Positions 44,514 through 58,464 of a stretch of DNA of 64,000 bases are shown one piece after another. Source of the stretch: Acanthornis magna (Eukaryota > Chordata > Aves > Passeriformes > Acanthizidae). The stretch spans positions 11,890,501 to 11,954,500 of the forward strand of contig JAWUZG010000056.1 of assembly GCA_036785705.1 (NCBI GenBank), in the 5' to 3' direction. Position 1 is the first letter of the stretch. Each line of letters opens with the position of its first letter. A model generated the notes under the pieces. That model was not told where the DNA came from and did not search any database. It was given only the letters and a program-made list of their open reading frames with translations. Made by a program: the position numbers and the translations under genes.

Positions 44514-47500
44514 TATTAAAATTTATATTCAGAAGTGAAGCTTTCCTGAGGGAGTTCTTTGCTCTTGTTGAATTCTCCTCCTCCACCTCTTCTGGAAATG
44601 CATATTGTTATCTTTTCCTCTCCCAAGAGTGTGGTTCCCTGGGGTTGTGGTACCCGGGAGGTTCACTTTCCTCTCCAGACTCCTGTCACAGGCTCAGCCT
44701 CAAAGGGTTTTTCTTTGCAATGGCTAATGCTTATCTCTGGTACCTGCTCTGTGATAAGAACAGCACTGGAGGGTTATCTGTGTGTCCAGGTGGGAACAGA
44801 CCCTGCTGAACACCAGCCAGGACAAGGTGGATTTCTGGGGACATGAAGGCAGGGCTATTCACAGCTTATTAACTTTCAGCGTTAGCCACCTCTGGCCTTG
44901 AGTCTGTTGCACAGTGGCTGTGGAGGACACGGATCCATGAGGAACAGGCAGCAGCTTTCCCACCCACACTGCTTCTCCTTGAGCCTCAGGTTACAGCAAC
45001 AGACGCTGAAGGAGGATAACAGCAGCAGCAGCTTTCTGCCTGGCCTAGGAGGCTCATTTATCCTGGGAGGGGAAGGTGCTTTAGTGTTGCTGCCTCGTGG
45101 GAGCAGACTTCAAGGTGTCTCTAGGGTGTTCTTGGTTTGCAGTCCCACTGCTAACCCAGCACAGCCAGGTCTGCCTCAAGTAGCCTGACCCTATTACCCC
45201 AATTTCTTTATTAGAAGATCTAGCCTCAGCTTATGTGGTGCTGACTTGGCCCTCTGGGGCTGGTTCTGTTGGAGGTGTTTTCTGATTGTAAATGTTGCTG
45301 CTCAGTAGTCAAGAGTGCTGCTGGACCTCACAGGGAATCAGCTTCCTCCAGCAGCAGGGAGAGGGGAAGGAAATAACTGTTGTTAATCATCCAGAGAGAG
45401 TTCGGCCTCCAGAGGTGGAACTGGAGATTGCTATATGTATTTTATCAATCCTTTGGGAGCTGTTGAGCTGCAGGCCTTAAATTAAAGTTATCCTTAATCA
45501 CTCTGCAAAGCCATTAGGGTGGAGGGTAGCACAGCAACCTTTTATTTTCTAATGCTGGACAGTTCGGGAGCTGCTGGTTTGCCATAAATTACCAACAAAA
45601 CTTGGTTCATGGAAGCATCCTCACAGGCCTGGTGAGGAGGCTGAGTCTGCAGCAGAGAGCAGTGGCAAAGAGGAAATAAATATGGAGCGGAATATGTACC
45701 TGAAAGACTGCAGATTTTTGGCAGGTCTCTGAAGTCAGCACTGCTGAAGGGAGGCCTATTACCTTCTCCAGTACTGTGCTCAGACCTTCGTACAGGTAAC
45801 AGGTGTGTGAGAAACTTGGTCTTTTCTGGAAGCTGAAATTGTTGTTTTCTCATCACCTGAAACAAATTCCTGCTCACAGCCTGCATGGGAATAACACCCT
45901 TTTTTTTTTTTTTAATTTATTTTCCCTGTAGTTTATTTATTTAAAGCACCTCAACCAGTTGCTGCAAACAATCACAGATGCTGCAACTTGGGTGCTTTTG
46001 CTTAGTTCTCCTGCGTGGTCTGTTTTCTTCCCCAGCCTTGGTGGGAGGGAATGCAGGAGGATCCTAGAGGATGGTTTGAGTCTTCTCATTTCCTCATCTC
46101 CCAGAGTCCTGCAGTAGGTCACTGAGGTGTTCTTTTCCTTTGGGAACTTGGTGGCTGAAGGCTGTCTTTCCACTCAGTGTGAACCTATTCCCATACTCAC
46201 AGCTGCAGAATCTGAGCAGGCAGGCTCGTGGGATATATTTTGCTGATAACTGCTGAAAGAGCAGCACAAAGCCTGAGGGCCTTTTCTGACAGAGCAGGAG
46301 AAACCTATGGAGTCATGGCTGTGTGAGAGTTGCTGCAGTCAGGTGTGCCTCCTGCAGTCCAGCACAAAGAGCAAGGGGAGCATATTACTTTTGTTGAACA
46401 TGAAACACAAAACTCCCCCTGCAAGCATGATGGAGAACTGCCAGAGTGTTTGCCTGGGTGTTGAGGGAGGCTGGAGCTTGTTTGCACCCAAACCCTGGAG
46501 TGTTTTTCTCACCTTGACAAAGGCTTCCTCATATGAGATCTCTGCCAGAACCTGAAGCTGCAGCAAGTGCCTGGGAAAGAAACTGTTTGCTGTGGCTCTT
46601 CAGTGCAAGGCACTGTGAGATCAGTTGAAGAGCTCTCCTGTGAAGTGTGCACTGGAGAGAGGAGTTTTGGAAAAGGCCTGTGACTCCTTGCTTTGAGAGC
46701 TGCAATGTGGCGCTTATCTAAGAAATCCAAGGTAAGATCAGTGCTGCTGTTACCCATTCCTGACTGTGCCCAGCAGAGCGGAAGCTGGAGAGGGTCAGGC
46801 TGTGGAGGCTTTCTGCTCCTCAGAGCCATTTTTGGCACAGGATGCTTCCATTCTTGAGAGTTGTACACAAAAAGCCTCATCCTTTCCCTCTCTGAGGAAG
46901 AAGGAAGCATCTCAAGATATCCTGACCCTGGCGTGATACATTCCAGCAGCTGTTGGTAAAAGTCTCCAGCAGCAGAAAGAGATGGGAAGGAGTGGCTGCA
47001 TTTTAAAGCACTGGCATCTGAGCCAGTGCTTAAGCCACCATGTTAGAAGAGAGAAATGAAGGTTTTCTTTGTGACAAATTGATGCTAGCACTCCCCTTCA
47101 ATGGAGAAAAGATTATAAGTCCTAATAAAAACACTTTTGAGCTTCACAGATACAGTTTCCCCCTACTACAAAATTGTTGCCTAGCTGATATCCCTGCCTG
47201 TCTGAGTTTTGGTGTTTGGTGCTCTCTAAGCAGAGCCCTGCTCAAATGTTTTGTGATACAGTGTGAACTGTTCAGAACCTCATGCTTTCACACATAATGG
47301 GAAGCTGCTATTTTTTGCTCCTCCTGGCTGGCTCCATGCAATCAAAAGCTTGAAAATTGGGAAGATAAATAACATACAGAGCCAGGAGAGGCCATGGGAG
47401 CCACAGGCCACGCCTCTTCCTGCTCTCTGAAAATCTGTAGGAAGAGAAATGCTGTTCTCCCAAATACAACCATAAGCTTGTTTACAGCAGGGAGAGCTGC

Positions 47501-48839
47501 TGGAGTGCAGGGAGGCTCAGTAGGATGGGAATTGTACTGTCCCAGCTGGTGTAGCCTTTGTGCTCACTCCCTGTCCTGGAGGATGAAGCATCTCTGGCAG
47601 CTTCTGCTCCTTTGCCTTTGTTCTGTTCAAGCTCCCATGCTTGGGTTGGAATGGATCTGTCTCTTTGGAGAGAATTTTTCTGCAGGTGCTGCCCTTTCCT
47701 GCTGTGCTCTGCTGCCTGCTCAGTGTGGGCTGCTCTGCTCACAGCAGCCCAGAAACCCAGCAGAAAATTGTGTGGAAAACACCTCAGTTGTGTTGAGGTC
47801 ACCAGTGACATGAGTGGACTAGATCCCATCCTTTTGTTTTTCAGGACACCTTTTTCCTCCCTCTTCTTGTGAAACCCCTGTGGGTTGGTATAACCAGCAT
47901 GGTGGAAGGAAACAGAGTGGGACAGTCAGAAGGCAACACTTGAGTGAATCTCTACAGAGATCGAATATAAAAGAAGGGGTGCTGCTAGGAAACTTCTACT
48001 CAAGGTAAAATTTCTCCAGAAGCTTTGTTGATACTACCAATCCCTCAGAAAGGAAAGTCAGGAATTTGTGAGGGGAGTATGAAATGCTGACAGCAGGACC
48101 CCCCTTCAGGTAGTTCCAGCTACAGCTTTGCTGTCAAGGCTACTTTTCCCTAACAGATCTTATGGGGGTATAAAATCCTTTGTCAGGACTTCATAGGCAA
48201 TGCTTGGAGACCCAGGGGCATTTCTCAATTGAATTATGAAGGGTCTTTCAGCAATATTGAAATGAAGCTTCAAAACTGAGGCAAGGCAGCAAAGCCTTTG
48301 TGGAGCTATTGCAAGGCTTTAGGACTCACCATCACAGCCCACTCCAGGGGCAGGACTGTGTGCTGTCAGCAACTGGCCCTTTACCTGGCTACCATGAACA
48401 TCCAATATTGTAATTAACTGAGGCAAAAGTTGAGGGAAATATTTTTCAGTTAACAGTTTGAAGTTGAAGCTGAACTCTGTTGGAGCATAAGGTGAGAGCT
48501 GATGTTGAAGGCAGATCATCTTCTGAGGGGTTGCTCTCCCTCCCAGGCATATCTGGGCAGAGGGAGACTGGGGACATCAGGACATGAGGCATGGGCCAGC
48601 ACTGCTGCTGCCTGCCTACTTTCTGCTCTCTCTCATCTATCAAGGTAATTATGCCCATTGCATCTCTCTTTTCGGGTTTTACCCTCCCAAATATTATTCC
48701 ACAGCATTAAACCTGTGGGGTGAGTGAATTATTGGGGAAAAAAACTGGATATAATCCAGGTTTAATGGGCACATAGAAAAAAGCACACTTGGTTTGGAGG
48801 GTGGCTCAGCCAGCGTCCTGCTTCTGCAGGCAAATAGAA

Positions 48840-49080
48840 ATTTATCTTGATGTGTGTATATATCTAGTTTCGTGATCTGTGAGCTCTTAATAATTGGTTT
48901 GGTGACCTGCTGGCAGTGTTCTCTCTCTGTAGAGCTTTCCCCAGTCCCCAGTTAATATAATGGGTCACAAATCCCATTTGCTTTTGAATTCTGAGTAATC
49001 CTTTTGTTAATGTCGCCTATTGCTTTTCTGGAAGCATTGGGGGAAATCGGAGCCATGTGCTAATCAGTAAATCTGGTTCT
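48840..49080. promoter_or_regulatory. Candidate conserved noncoding element
   Basis: Complex AT-rich sequence including CTTAATAATTGGTTTGGTGACC, CAGTTAATATAATGGG, CTTTTGTTAATGTCGCC and GTGCTAATCAGTAAATC. It has no repeat signature and differs from its flanks. Confidence 0.3.
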
Positions 49081-50449
49081 GTGTGTTCGGAAGCTGCTGC
49101 CCTGCCCCGCCTGCCCTTTCCAAATGCCCTGTGCAGCTCATTTGTGTCAGGCCCAAAGCCCCTCTCTGCAGAGCAGCAACTGCTTCTCAAGCCATGCTGC
49201 TACCAAATGGCACAGGCTGCAAATGTTGGATGAGCTTGAGGAAAGCAGCGGGATCTGATGGGGAGGGGGCAACCAAGCCATAAGGGCTTTGGAGAGGAGG
49301 GAAATTGGGCATTTGGGGTGTCTGATCCCACCAGTGCCATGTGTGGAAGGGCAGTGAGTCCCCCGTTTCAGGGGGTGGGACAGGCGACTGCTGGGGGTGG
49401 CACCCGTGGGGACCCACTTTTCAGCCTCTGCTCCACCAGCACCTACAGCTCAACATCCAGCCTTGTCCCTACTTAGGGAATGTGGTGCAGCAGACAGCGC
49501 CTTCCACCAGAGTGCTGGAGGCTCCTGGGCTAGCAGGGGCTGGAGGCAGTGAGCAAGATGGATGTTACCAGTCCCAGGTGTTTCTGAATTTCATATCCCT
49601 TCATCTTCTCTGCCTGAAAACAGGACGATGGTGAGCTGTACTGTCTTGCCTGCTCTCCTGGCTTTGTCAGTAGGTAGTTATCTGAGCCCTTTCAGAGGGA
49701 AGAGAAACTGCCAGACACCCCCTAAGGTGAGCACTGGTATATCCCTGCTGAAGGAAGGGGAGGGAGAGTATCAGCTCCCGAGGTTGCCTGAAGACTTGTA
49801 AAACGCTCAGAATCACTGGCTACAAGGGGATCGTAGAGACTGTTCCTGCTGCAGTGGTTGCCCTTGGATTGAACTGGGTGGGAAGCTTCAGTGGTGTGTC
49901 CAAGTGCCAAAACATTCCAAGTCATAAAGTCGGTGTTTCTTGATTCTCTTGTTTGTTTCCTGATTTTCTGTAAGTTTTCTGTCTCCTGCACAGCTGATAA
50001 ACCTCACCCTTCACCCCTTTCCCTCATGCTTCCATTCGTCTCCCTATTTTTAGCCTGTCTGTGGCACTCTTCACACAATGCCTGTGTGCACTGCTTTGAT
50101 CGGAGCTGCTGACGACGATGACATGACCTTGAAGGCAGCAGCTTGCAGCAAGTCAAGCTGTGTTGTATTTAGTTAGCTTCTTGTAGCTGGGCATCGTGTC
50201 ACAACCCAGGCAGGCACACAGCATCACCTCTCCTCACTCCCATGCTGTTTTTCCTGATAGGTCCCATCAGGATTTGGGCTGTTTGACTCCAAACCCATTC
50301 TCTGGCTCTGGCCCAGAGTGAGGAGCATGGTGGGGAGTTATCAGTGCTGGAGCTTGATGCTCAGATGTTGCTGGCTCTAATTAAGAGCTAAATTTCCCCG
50401 AGGATGGAGGTGGATGCTGTTTGCTGCCTGTGAAACAGTTCAGTGCTAG

Positions 50450-50463
50450 GCACTAGATGGCAG
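50450..50463 (+). promoter_or_regulatory. CTCF-type site in right-hand intergenic DNA
   Basis: GCACTAGATGGCAG matches the CTCF core apart from the first base (CACTAGATGGCAG is a very common natural version). It is in the same orientation as the site at the DET1 promoter. Confidence 0.45.
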
Positions 50464-51479
50464 GCCATGACTGCGAAATCCTATCAGTGGAGTTTTATTT
50501 CCCTTTCCCCTTAAAATAACCTCCTGCTCTAGCTCTCGCATGCTCCAGCGTGGGAACCTGGAGCACAGAATAAGGATCAACAATTTTTAACTGCTGTGCT
50601 CAAGCTTGTACCTCGAATGTTGAAGGATCTCAGTGATTGGCAGATGATTGTCTTTGCTCCACTGAGGCTTGACAAGTAGCAGGAGAGTCCAAGGAGCTTC
50701 TAGTGCAGGGAAAAGAGGCAGGGAGCAGGCAGGGCAGCATCTGAGGACAAAGGGTGGATGGCTGGTGCTGAGGGCTGCCCAGGGTGCTGTGCAGGGGTTA
50801 GGGAGGGATGGGGGTGCAGAAGGGGTGCATCCATATGGAATAGAGATAGAGGCAAAAAATGATAGTGTGTGTTTGACACAAACAAGGAGAAGTCAAGAAA
50901 TCTCTAAGGATGAATTTCCTATATGCCTGCTTGTGCAGGGGTTGCTTTGGAGAGGGCAGTGCCAAGGTTTCAGCCACATGCTGTCCCTCAGCTTGTGAGG
51001 GAAAGGGTGGTCACCGGACTCTGGCTGTGTGGCTTAGTCACTAAGGAGGGCCTGATCCTCTCTCCAGATTGGCACAGCATGCCTTTGATTTACTTGGGTT
51101 GGGCTTTGGGGGTTTATCCCCAAAAGGGCACATAAAAGTGGACTCCCCTAGAAGAATATATATATACCCTACTCTACCCCAGTGATGCAGCATGTGCTCC
51201 CATGCACTGTTAGGAGGAAGGAGAGGCAAAATCCCTTCTTTATTGCCCAGGGGCCTGAGTTCAGCGTGTCCCTGGACCCTGCTATGTGCTGCTCCCACCT
51301 CTGTGAAGCTCAAGACAAGACAGCTCCCATGGTGCTGGGTGCCTGGCTGTTCTGTTCCCAGGCACCAGCACAGAGCCACAGCCCCTGTGCCACACTCTGG
51401 GTGTTGTAGGTCCCCTGTAAGCACCTTCCAACAGAAAGGGGATTATCTTTAGCTTGTTAGAGTCCTTGCAGGGAGGGAG

Positions 51480-51600
51480 AATAAGGCTCTTTGCTCTGAA
51501 ACGTTCTCTTCCCTGGGATTACAAGATAATGCATATGAAACGACATTAGCTCAGCCAGGTTTATGGATTATTTGAAAATCAAATTCTTTTAATCTCATCC
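51480..51600. promoter_or_regulatory. Candidate conserved noncoding element
   Basis: Contains GATAATGCATATGAAACGACATTAGC (POU-like ATGCATAT) and TTTATGGATTATTTGAAAATCAAATTC. Non-repetitive, in a CpG-poor setting. Confidence 0.3.
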
Positions 51601-52716
51601 ACCATCTGGCACCAGCGTAACAGCCAGCAGCCAGCTTGCTGCCGCTTCCACCCTGACTGTGTCAGAGTGACTGAAGTATCACAGCCAGTGAGGGGACACC
51701 AGCATCCCTGGCTGTCACTGTGCATCCTGGCACCAGCACCCAGGCCAGCCTTGTCCTGATTTCTTCCCAAGACAGTGTGGAGGTAACGCGTCTCTGAGGA
51801 ACTGGAGTCTGTCCTTGGCACGCACTGGGAATGAACAGACGGACGAGGAATATTTCACTGCTTGTGCCTGTGTGACCATGAGACTCAGAGCCAGAGGGGT
51901 TCCCTGGCCTTGGATAAAGGTTAAGATCAGAGCTGGGGACCTTCAAGTCTCGCTGATGTGATTTGTGGTGATCTCCTGGCTGGGCAGGGAGGGATGAGGG
52001 TGCAGGATGCTGATGCAGTTTTTTCCAGGGAGGTTGTGTTTCCCCATGAATATTAATTGGGAGCTGCCAGGGTGCATCTGTGCTAAGGATGGGGCTGGAG
52101 GCTCTGTGGGTACCAGAGAGCCAGTGACCACTTGAGCTGTTTGCCAGGGCAGTACACACAGGAATGCTGTCCCCGAGGAGCAGGACAGGGTGGGACAGCC
52201 CATCAGAGGTGCAGCATGGCGCACTTGTGAGACATCACCACGGACAGCACCACAGAGCCCAACCTGGCTCATGGTCACTGGCTCACAGGTCAGGGAGCAG
52301 ATGGAACTGGGGAGGGGTGAGGAATCACTATGGGGACTCAGAGGTACCAGAACTGGGGATATGTGAGTGAGCGAGGGGTGTGTGCTGGGCACTGTTGTCC
52401 GCACTCCAACCCCATATCTGATTTTTCAGATGCCAAGCCAGCTGGGCTGCAGAGCTGCTTGGTTCTCCTGTTTTTGGTTTCTATGCCGCACCTCAATACA
52501 ACCATCCATCTTCCCCTGTCTCCTCTAGAACACTTCTGTACCTACTACCAAGGAGCACTCTAATCTCAGTACCCATTTAACATGAATAAAAAGCCTTCTG
52601 GGACAATAGGTCACGGTTATACAATTTAGCTCAAGTAGAGAAAAGGCCTTTATAGCTGTGAATACATGAATACTTAAAATATATATATAACATTGGTTAA
52701 CATCAGGACTTATAAG

Positions 52717-52721
<5 letters not shown>

Positions 52722-52761
<40 letters not shown>
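52722..52761 (+). repeat. (TA)20 microsatellite
   Basis: Forty bases of uninterrupted TA dinucleotide repeat, preceded by related AT-rich sequence (TATATATAA at about 52682). Confidence 0.97.
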
Positions 52762-52762
<1 letters not shown>

Positions 52763-53139
52763 CCAGGCTAACAGTCTGTGCCTTGACTCCCTCCTCAGAA
52801 GGCTGTAGCTGTTCTGCCTGTCAGCTCTGGCCCAGTGGCTCTTCATGGCTGCAGTCACAATTTGCCCTGCTGCCCATTTTTTGCAGGGCTCTTGGTGTGG
52901 AGAATAGTTGTTATTGGCAGAGGGAAATTGGGGAGGGAGTTCTGCTGCTCAGTGGGGATCAGGATGGGAGAGGTGAGGATACAGCACCTCTGCCCACAGG
53001 TAAGAAAGCACACAGAACCAGGCTGGTACTGCTGTGCCACACAGCAATTTGCTCCCATGATTTGTGTGCCCTGAAGACAGTTACGTGCAAATAAAACAAA
53101 AAAAAAAAAATAGAAAAACAAAGAGAAGAAAAATTAATA

Positions 53140-53365
53140 GCTTTAAAGAAAAGAAAGTGTCATTTCTGTAGATAATTAATTACTAATTATACAATTGCAG
53201 CATTGTCTGTATCATTAGAATTACTTGGTTTTTCAATACATTGTAGCTTTAATTAAACAAATCTTTACATTCTTCTTTTTTCTCCTCCTTTGTAACACAA
53301 AGTTGTTTTTTTTTATTAGTGCCAAAGAATAAATTAATTGTGTAATTAGTGACTATTACTTTGTC
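53140..53365. promoter_or_regulatory. AT-rich element dense in TAATTA motifs
   Basis: GATAATTAATTACTAATTATACAATTG, GCTTTAATTAAAC and AATAAATTAATTGTGTAATTAGTGAC supply at least six TAATTA/TTAATT cores in about 200 bp. An A-run at 53096-53110 lies just upstream. It may be a homeodomain-responsive element or simply AT-rich drift. Confidence 0.3.
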
Positions 53366-56300
53366 ACTCCTGGAAGGGTTATTTCCAGGTTGTTTGTATG
53401 AAGTGGCTGGAGAATTGTCTGAAATGTTGTTTGATACCAAGATGAGGGAATCTTCCAGGGACTCCTGGAAATATCTGTCTGTGACTGGGGATGCTGGTGG
53501 AGGTGGGGACTTGGCAGTGCTGGGACACAAATGCAAGAAGGGGATGCTAGGGCTGGATGGAGGAGGCTGTCAAGCACTGCTGGTTATCCCCTTGCTTATT
53601 TGCATGCCTTTGAACAAATATATTTCATTTGGATGTAGAAATGCCCTCTAGAAGGCATCCTCAGACCCTCCAGAAAGGAAGGAAAATGCCAGTGAAGCTG
53701 TGGCTGCTGCTGTGTGCTCCCCCTGGTACAGGTGAGGGATGAACCCCAAGATGAGAGTTTCAAGCATGCACCATCCCAGCCATCATTACAGGGGGCTGCG
53801 AGCTGGTGGGGATGGCATGTCACCCCCCTGCCCCACCAGCTGCAGGGGACACTGCAGCTTCCAGGCAGGAAGAGGGGAATTTAGCATGCAGCTAGTGATA
53901 GGGTCTTAATAGATCTGCACTTATTATTTGGAAAAGAAAATCAGGATTACAGGCTTATGAAGGATTAGCAAGCATGAATGCGTATTTCTGCATATACTGC
54001 TCCTTTTGTAAACCCATTGTGCCATCAGGCTGATATAGAGTTATACCATTACCAGCATGACATCAGTGTATCAGATAGTCTTGATTAGAAGATCCAGCAG
54101 CCGTGCAAAGGAAAACAGGGCATTCCTCCAAGCCTGCTGATCCTCTCCTGTTTGTGCCTCATAGTTTGTCTCAGAAGCACGTTGATTTTCGGACAGCATC
54201 AATATCACCAGTAGGACAGACACCTTGTGAGCACTGCCCATCTCCTGGGCCTGTCCAAGTGACCACATTGAGGCTTTTAGTGTTTCAGCTGTCCTGTCCT
54301 GTGGGTTTTAAAGTAGCTGAAGGAAAGTGGATGCATGAGGATCCTCAGGGGTCTGTGCACTCAGTTATAGTGGTGGAGAGAGATCTTGGGTGGCTCAGAA
54401 GAGCTTGGGTCACTCATGAGTATATGTGCAGGGGTCTTTCAGTGTGGCTGAAACTGATTTTCTGGTTTTAGCTGAAATACAAAAAAATCCTCACAAAAGT
54501 GGGATGTCTGTTGGCTTCAAGTACTGCGTGTCCTCAAAGGCAGTAGCTGCCAGGTCTTAGCTCTGGGGGCCCTGGAGGTGTGTGAGCTACCTGGAGATGT
54601 AGAGAATTTGATTCAAATGTAGAAAGCTTCAATAGCCTGCCTGTACTTCATGGCCTGCAAGTTTTGACTCCACATGACTGTTGACACAGGTAACCTTAGC
54701 AAACCCAAGCCTATGGCTTTAGGCTTCCCTAGAGGTGTTCTTTGTAAGTAGAGTTGTGCTGCGCAGGAAACTTGGATGGAGGAGGAGGGAACTGAGTGGT
54801 TATGAAATGTCAGAACCTCTATGTGTGTGAGTACAAGTTTTGATTTTTACTAAATATTTTTCCCTTTAGTTTAAACCATTGTTTTTTTTTCCAGGGAAAC
54901 GTAATAAGAGCCCATGTGTTTCTAACTAAATGGCAGCCTGTGCTTAGTAAACAACCCAGGGTCCAGTTTGGATGGGATCCCTGCATTGATGTTTCTGGAA
55001 ATCAAATAATAATTGAACTAAGGCAGCTTGTTCCTGGAGCTGCCCAGAGCTGTTTGTTTATTGGGCCAAAGGGAGTGAAGTGTGCCCCTAGAGCATCCAG
55101 GTCTGCAGACAGCTCTGTGGGACAGCAGGATGTCCCTGTTCTGCTCAGTGACCCCAGAGCCAGGGGCACCCAGCTCCATCCATGGGCTCTCCTTAGCACT
55201 GCTGCTCTCATACCTCCTGCCTCTCCCCTTGAAGGTGATTTCAGCAAGAAAATTTGACTTTTCTTATCTCTGTGGTCCACAAAATGCACCCACCTAGGGG
55301 CATCCCACCTCTGTGCTGGGATGGAGAGCATCCTTTCAGAGTGGGTAACCTGCTGCTGCCAGATGTGCTGGTGCCTTGGGCAGCCACTTCCATTTTGCCT
55401 CCCCTGCTTGCTTGGGTTCCGTCCCCTCCCATTCACTGGTCTCGTGTAACACCACTTTGCTGACACTTTGGACTTGAACTGGGACCACTTTCCTATTTGT
55501 CCTCTCAGGACCCTGGTACCGTTAATGCTCAGATCAGTTTTGAGTGTGAGATTGCAAAATACTTTGAAATATTTGAAAAACTATGTCCATTTTTTTTCTC
55601 TCCATTGCAGTGTATGTCTATGGGGGTTTTGTTATTTTTTCCTTGAACATGTTTAAAGTTTCTTTTGGCCATAATTTCTTTTTGTGATGTAAGTGTTCTG
55701 ACAAACTTGACCCTATGCTGCAAAGCAGTTCTGCATGAATGATCCAAGTAGGTCAAGCAATCTTCCTCTCTGCTTCCTTCCCCTGAAGTAAAAAATGACC
55801 CTACAACCACAAACCCAGCGCATGGAACCCAATGCACACAAGAGACCCTACAATAACAAACCGATGTGCACACAGCCTGCTGTTGATGAGCTCTGACATG
55901 GTTTCAAAGGTACTGATGCTCCTGCTGATGTGTCCTTTCTGAGGCCATCAGCGTCAGCAGCCCTGTTAGCTGTGAAATGAGGAGGTGACTCATGAACTGC
56001 ACCATGCAAGCGGTGTCGGTACCTCCATGGGCCTTTGGGTCTCCAACCTGCGTCAGCAAAACAAGGGGTGGAGAAAGGAAATGAGAATGACAACCGAACC
56101 TGAATTGGAGGGGCAGAGAGCAAGTGAGGTGGAAAATGCATCTCCCTCTGAGCCTGTGTCCCGCACCTTAGCAGACACAAGCTGCAGGGAGACCCAGCTC
56201 CACAGACTGTGAGGTGTGAACTGCTGCTGTTATTTATAGATGCTGGAAACATTGACTACGGACATGTTCTCCAACAGGTTCCAACTTTCTTACAGTGCCA

Positions 56301-57529
56301 TGGAGCATCTTCCTCACCTCTCTCTGCTGAGGCTTTTGAGGAGCTGATTCTTGTGGGTTGGCACCTCTGTCCTGCTGATTTGGCAATGAATATTTTGTTT
56401 GCTGGTGCAACAAATCTTCCTTAGTTCAAAACCGCAGAGGAAAGCAGATGAGAAGTGCTTAACAGTCCTGGAGCTGAGCAAGCAGCTGAGAAGGCTGGTC
56501 AAAGCGAAATTAAGATGCTGTGAACCTCATTGCGATGATTAATGGCTCTTTTTATATGAAGATGTTCAGAAACTGACATTTACTGAAGAAATGAGAGTGA
56601 GGTCTTTGGAATAAACTAGGAAGAGTTGTTTGGGTTTTTTTTTAATAAAAAGAGATGTTTCAGCCAATACAAGCAATTAAGCATTCCTAAGTGTTTCTCC
56701 CTGCTTGCAGTCTGTAACAGAAGAAAAAACATGGAGAGACAAATAGCTTAGTTTGGATCATGGGACAAGCAGACTGGGACATCACCTGCAGCTCACATGG
56801 CTTTTGGGAAGTGCAGAATGGGGGTGGTGAACCAGCCCATCCTCACCTCAGGGTGCTTCCCCATGTGCCCTTGACAGCTCTCTGAGCCTCCCACAGCTGC
56901 AGGGGCAGGAGATACTGAGATGGCAAGAGAGAATCTCAGTGAGTGCCTCTACCAGCAGCCTGGCAGGCATCTCTGCTCAGCCTGGCAGCAGCTCCCAGTC
57001 AAGCCCACCCTCACCAGCAAGCAGAGCAGTCAGCAGCAGCATCCTCAGCACTCATCTCCATACCTGCATTCTTTGAGCCTTCCCCCATCACCATCCAAAG
57101 CACAGGAAGCAGCCTGGAAAGCTGGGGGGTCCTATCTGCCTAGATGCTCTCAACAGTGCTACCCCAAGAGCAAATCTGATATCACGAGTCAGTAATGAAT
57201 TGGAGCTGGGCTGTAATGATTTTTAAAAACGTTTTCTAAGGCTGGCTGTCGATGCCACAGCTCGATCTTAAAAAGGATTTTACTGTTCCTAGAGCAGAAA
57301 TCCAAGAGAGCACTCTGCATCTGTTTACCATGCAGAAGAGTAAAAAATGTCTCTCCTCCCTCCTGGGTCCCTGCAGCTTCTCTGGCAGAATTAAAAGGCA
57401 CATGTGGAGCTTCAGCACTGGGGTGAGGAAGAGTGGGAACAGAAAAGAAGAATCCTCTGCTTCATCCCACCTGCTCTGTGATAGTGACTTGCCCCGAAGA
57501 GTCTCAGGAAAATCCTGTGTAAATCGAAC

Positions 57530-57860
57530 ATAAATGTTTTATGAATTCAGCCCTGGTGGAGTAAATTAAAGGGTCATTAATGGCCTCATTAAAGAGCTTT
57601 GCACTTTGTTCTGAATTATGAAAGCTATCATGCAATGTTAAACTAAATGGAGTTTTCAGCGAGATTTTAAAAGTCTTTAACTAGTTCCCTCTCCCCCTCT
57701 GTCTCTCTCTATTATTTTCTTCCCCCTTTTTTTTGGTCTCTGAGAAATGTCTTTCGAGGGAGCTGCCTGTAGTGCTACAAACTAGATTTCAATTATAAAT
57801 CTTCTTATGCTCCACTAATTGCCCAGAATTTTTCTCGAGAGCTGCCTGAGGTTAATGCTG
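57530..57860. promoter_or_regulatory. Candidate conserved noncoding element
   Basis: A long complex stretch with TTTTATGAATTCAG, GGGTCATTAATGGCCTCATTAAAGAG, GAATTATGAAAGCTATCATGC and CTCCACTAATTGCCC. CATTAATG is a palindromic homeodomain site. No coding frame or repeat family is seen. Confidence 0.35.
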
Positions 57861-58416
57861 ATGAAGAAAGAGCCTTTTTGTCTTTTCTTGAAATGGTGCC
57901 TCCCTCCCCCCACCTCTGATGAGATGTCAAGCAGGGAATTACCTATAATGACACCCAGCCGGGACGCAGAGAGCTGCCATGGGGGAAAGAAAGACAAGTT
58001 TGCTGATGCTTTGCTTTGGGTAGCTGGGGAAAAGCCTTTGGTTCCTCCAACATCTCCCAGTGTGGCTCGTGGTGGATCCCAGTAGCCTTCCCTGCCTCTG
58101 GCTCCATCAGCAGCTCAGCACTGGCCCTTCCCCTTGGCAGGATATCAGCTGGTGCTCAGTGGGGTTGAGGGAGCATGAGAGCTCACCGCCAACAAGATCC
58201 CACAGAAACCAGAGCTGTAGGACATTCTGATAGCAATAACTGCTGCAGCATCCTGGCTGCCAGCACAGGGTCCTTGTCCCCTGTCCCAGGCTTGGGGGTG
58301 AGGAGCACCGAAGCCTCTTCTGCAGCATGGCAGTGACTCCATCAAAAGATCCATTTTATGCCTTTGTAAATGTTGCTATGGAGAAACTCTGGCAGGAGTT
58401 TGCTGATACGGTTGCT

Positions 58417-58464
58417 GGCCAAAGGGACTGAGTATGGGGTGGCCAAAGGGACTGGGTATGGGGT
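58417..58464 (+). repeat. 24-bp tandem duplication
   Basis: GGCCAAAGGGACTGAGTATG plus GGGT is repeated once, directly adjacent, with one mismatch (GAGT/GGGT). The second copy starts at 58441. Confidence 0.9.
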
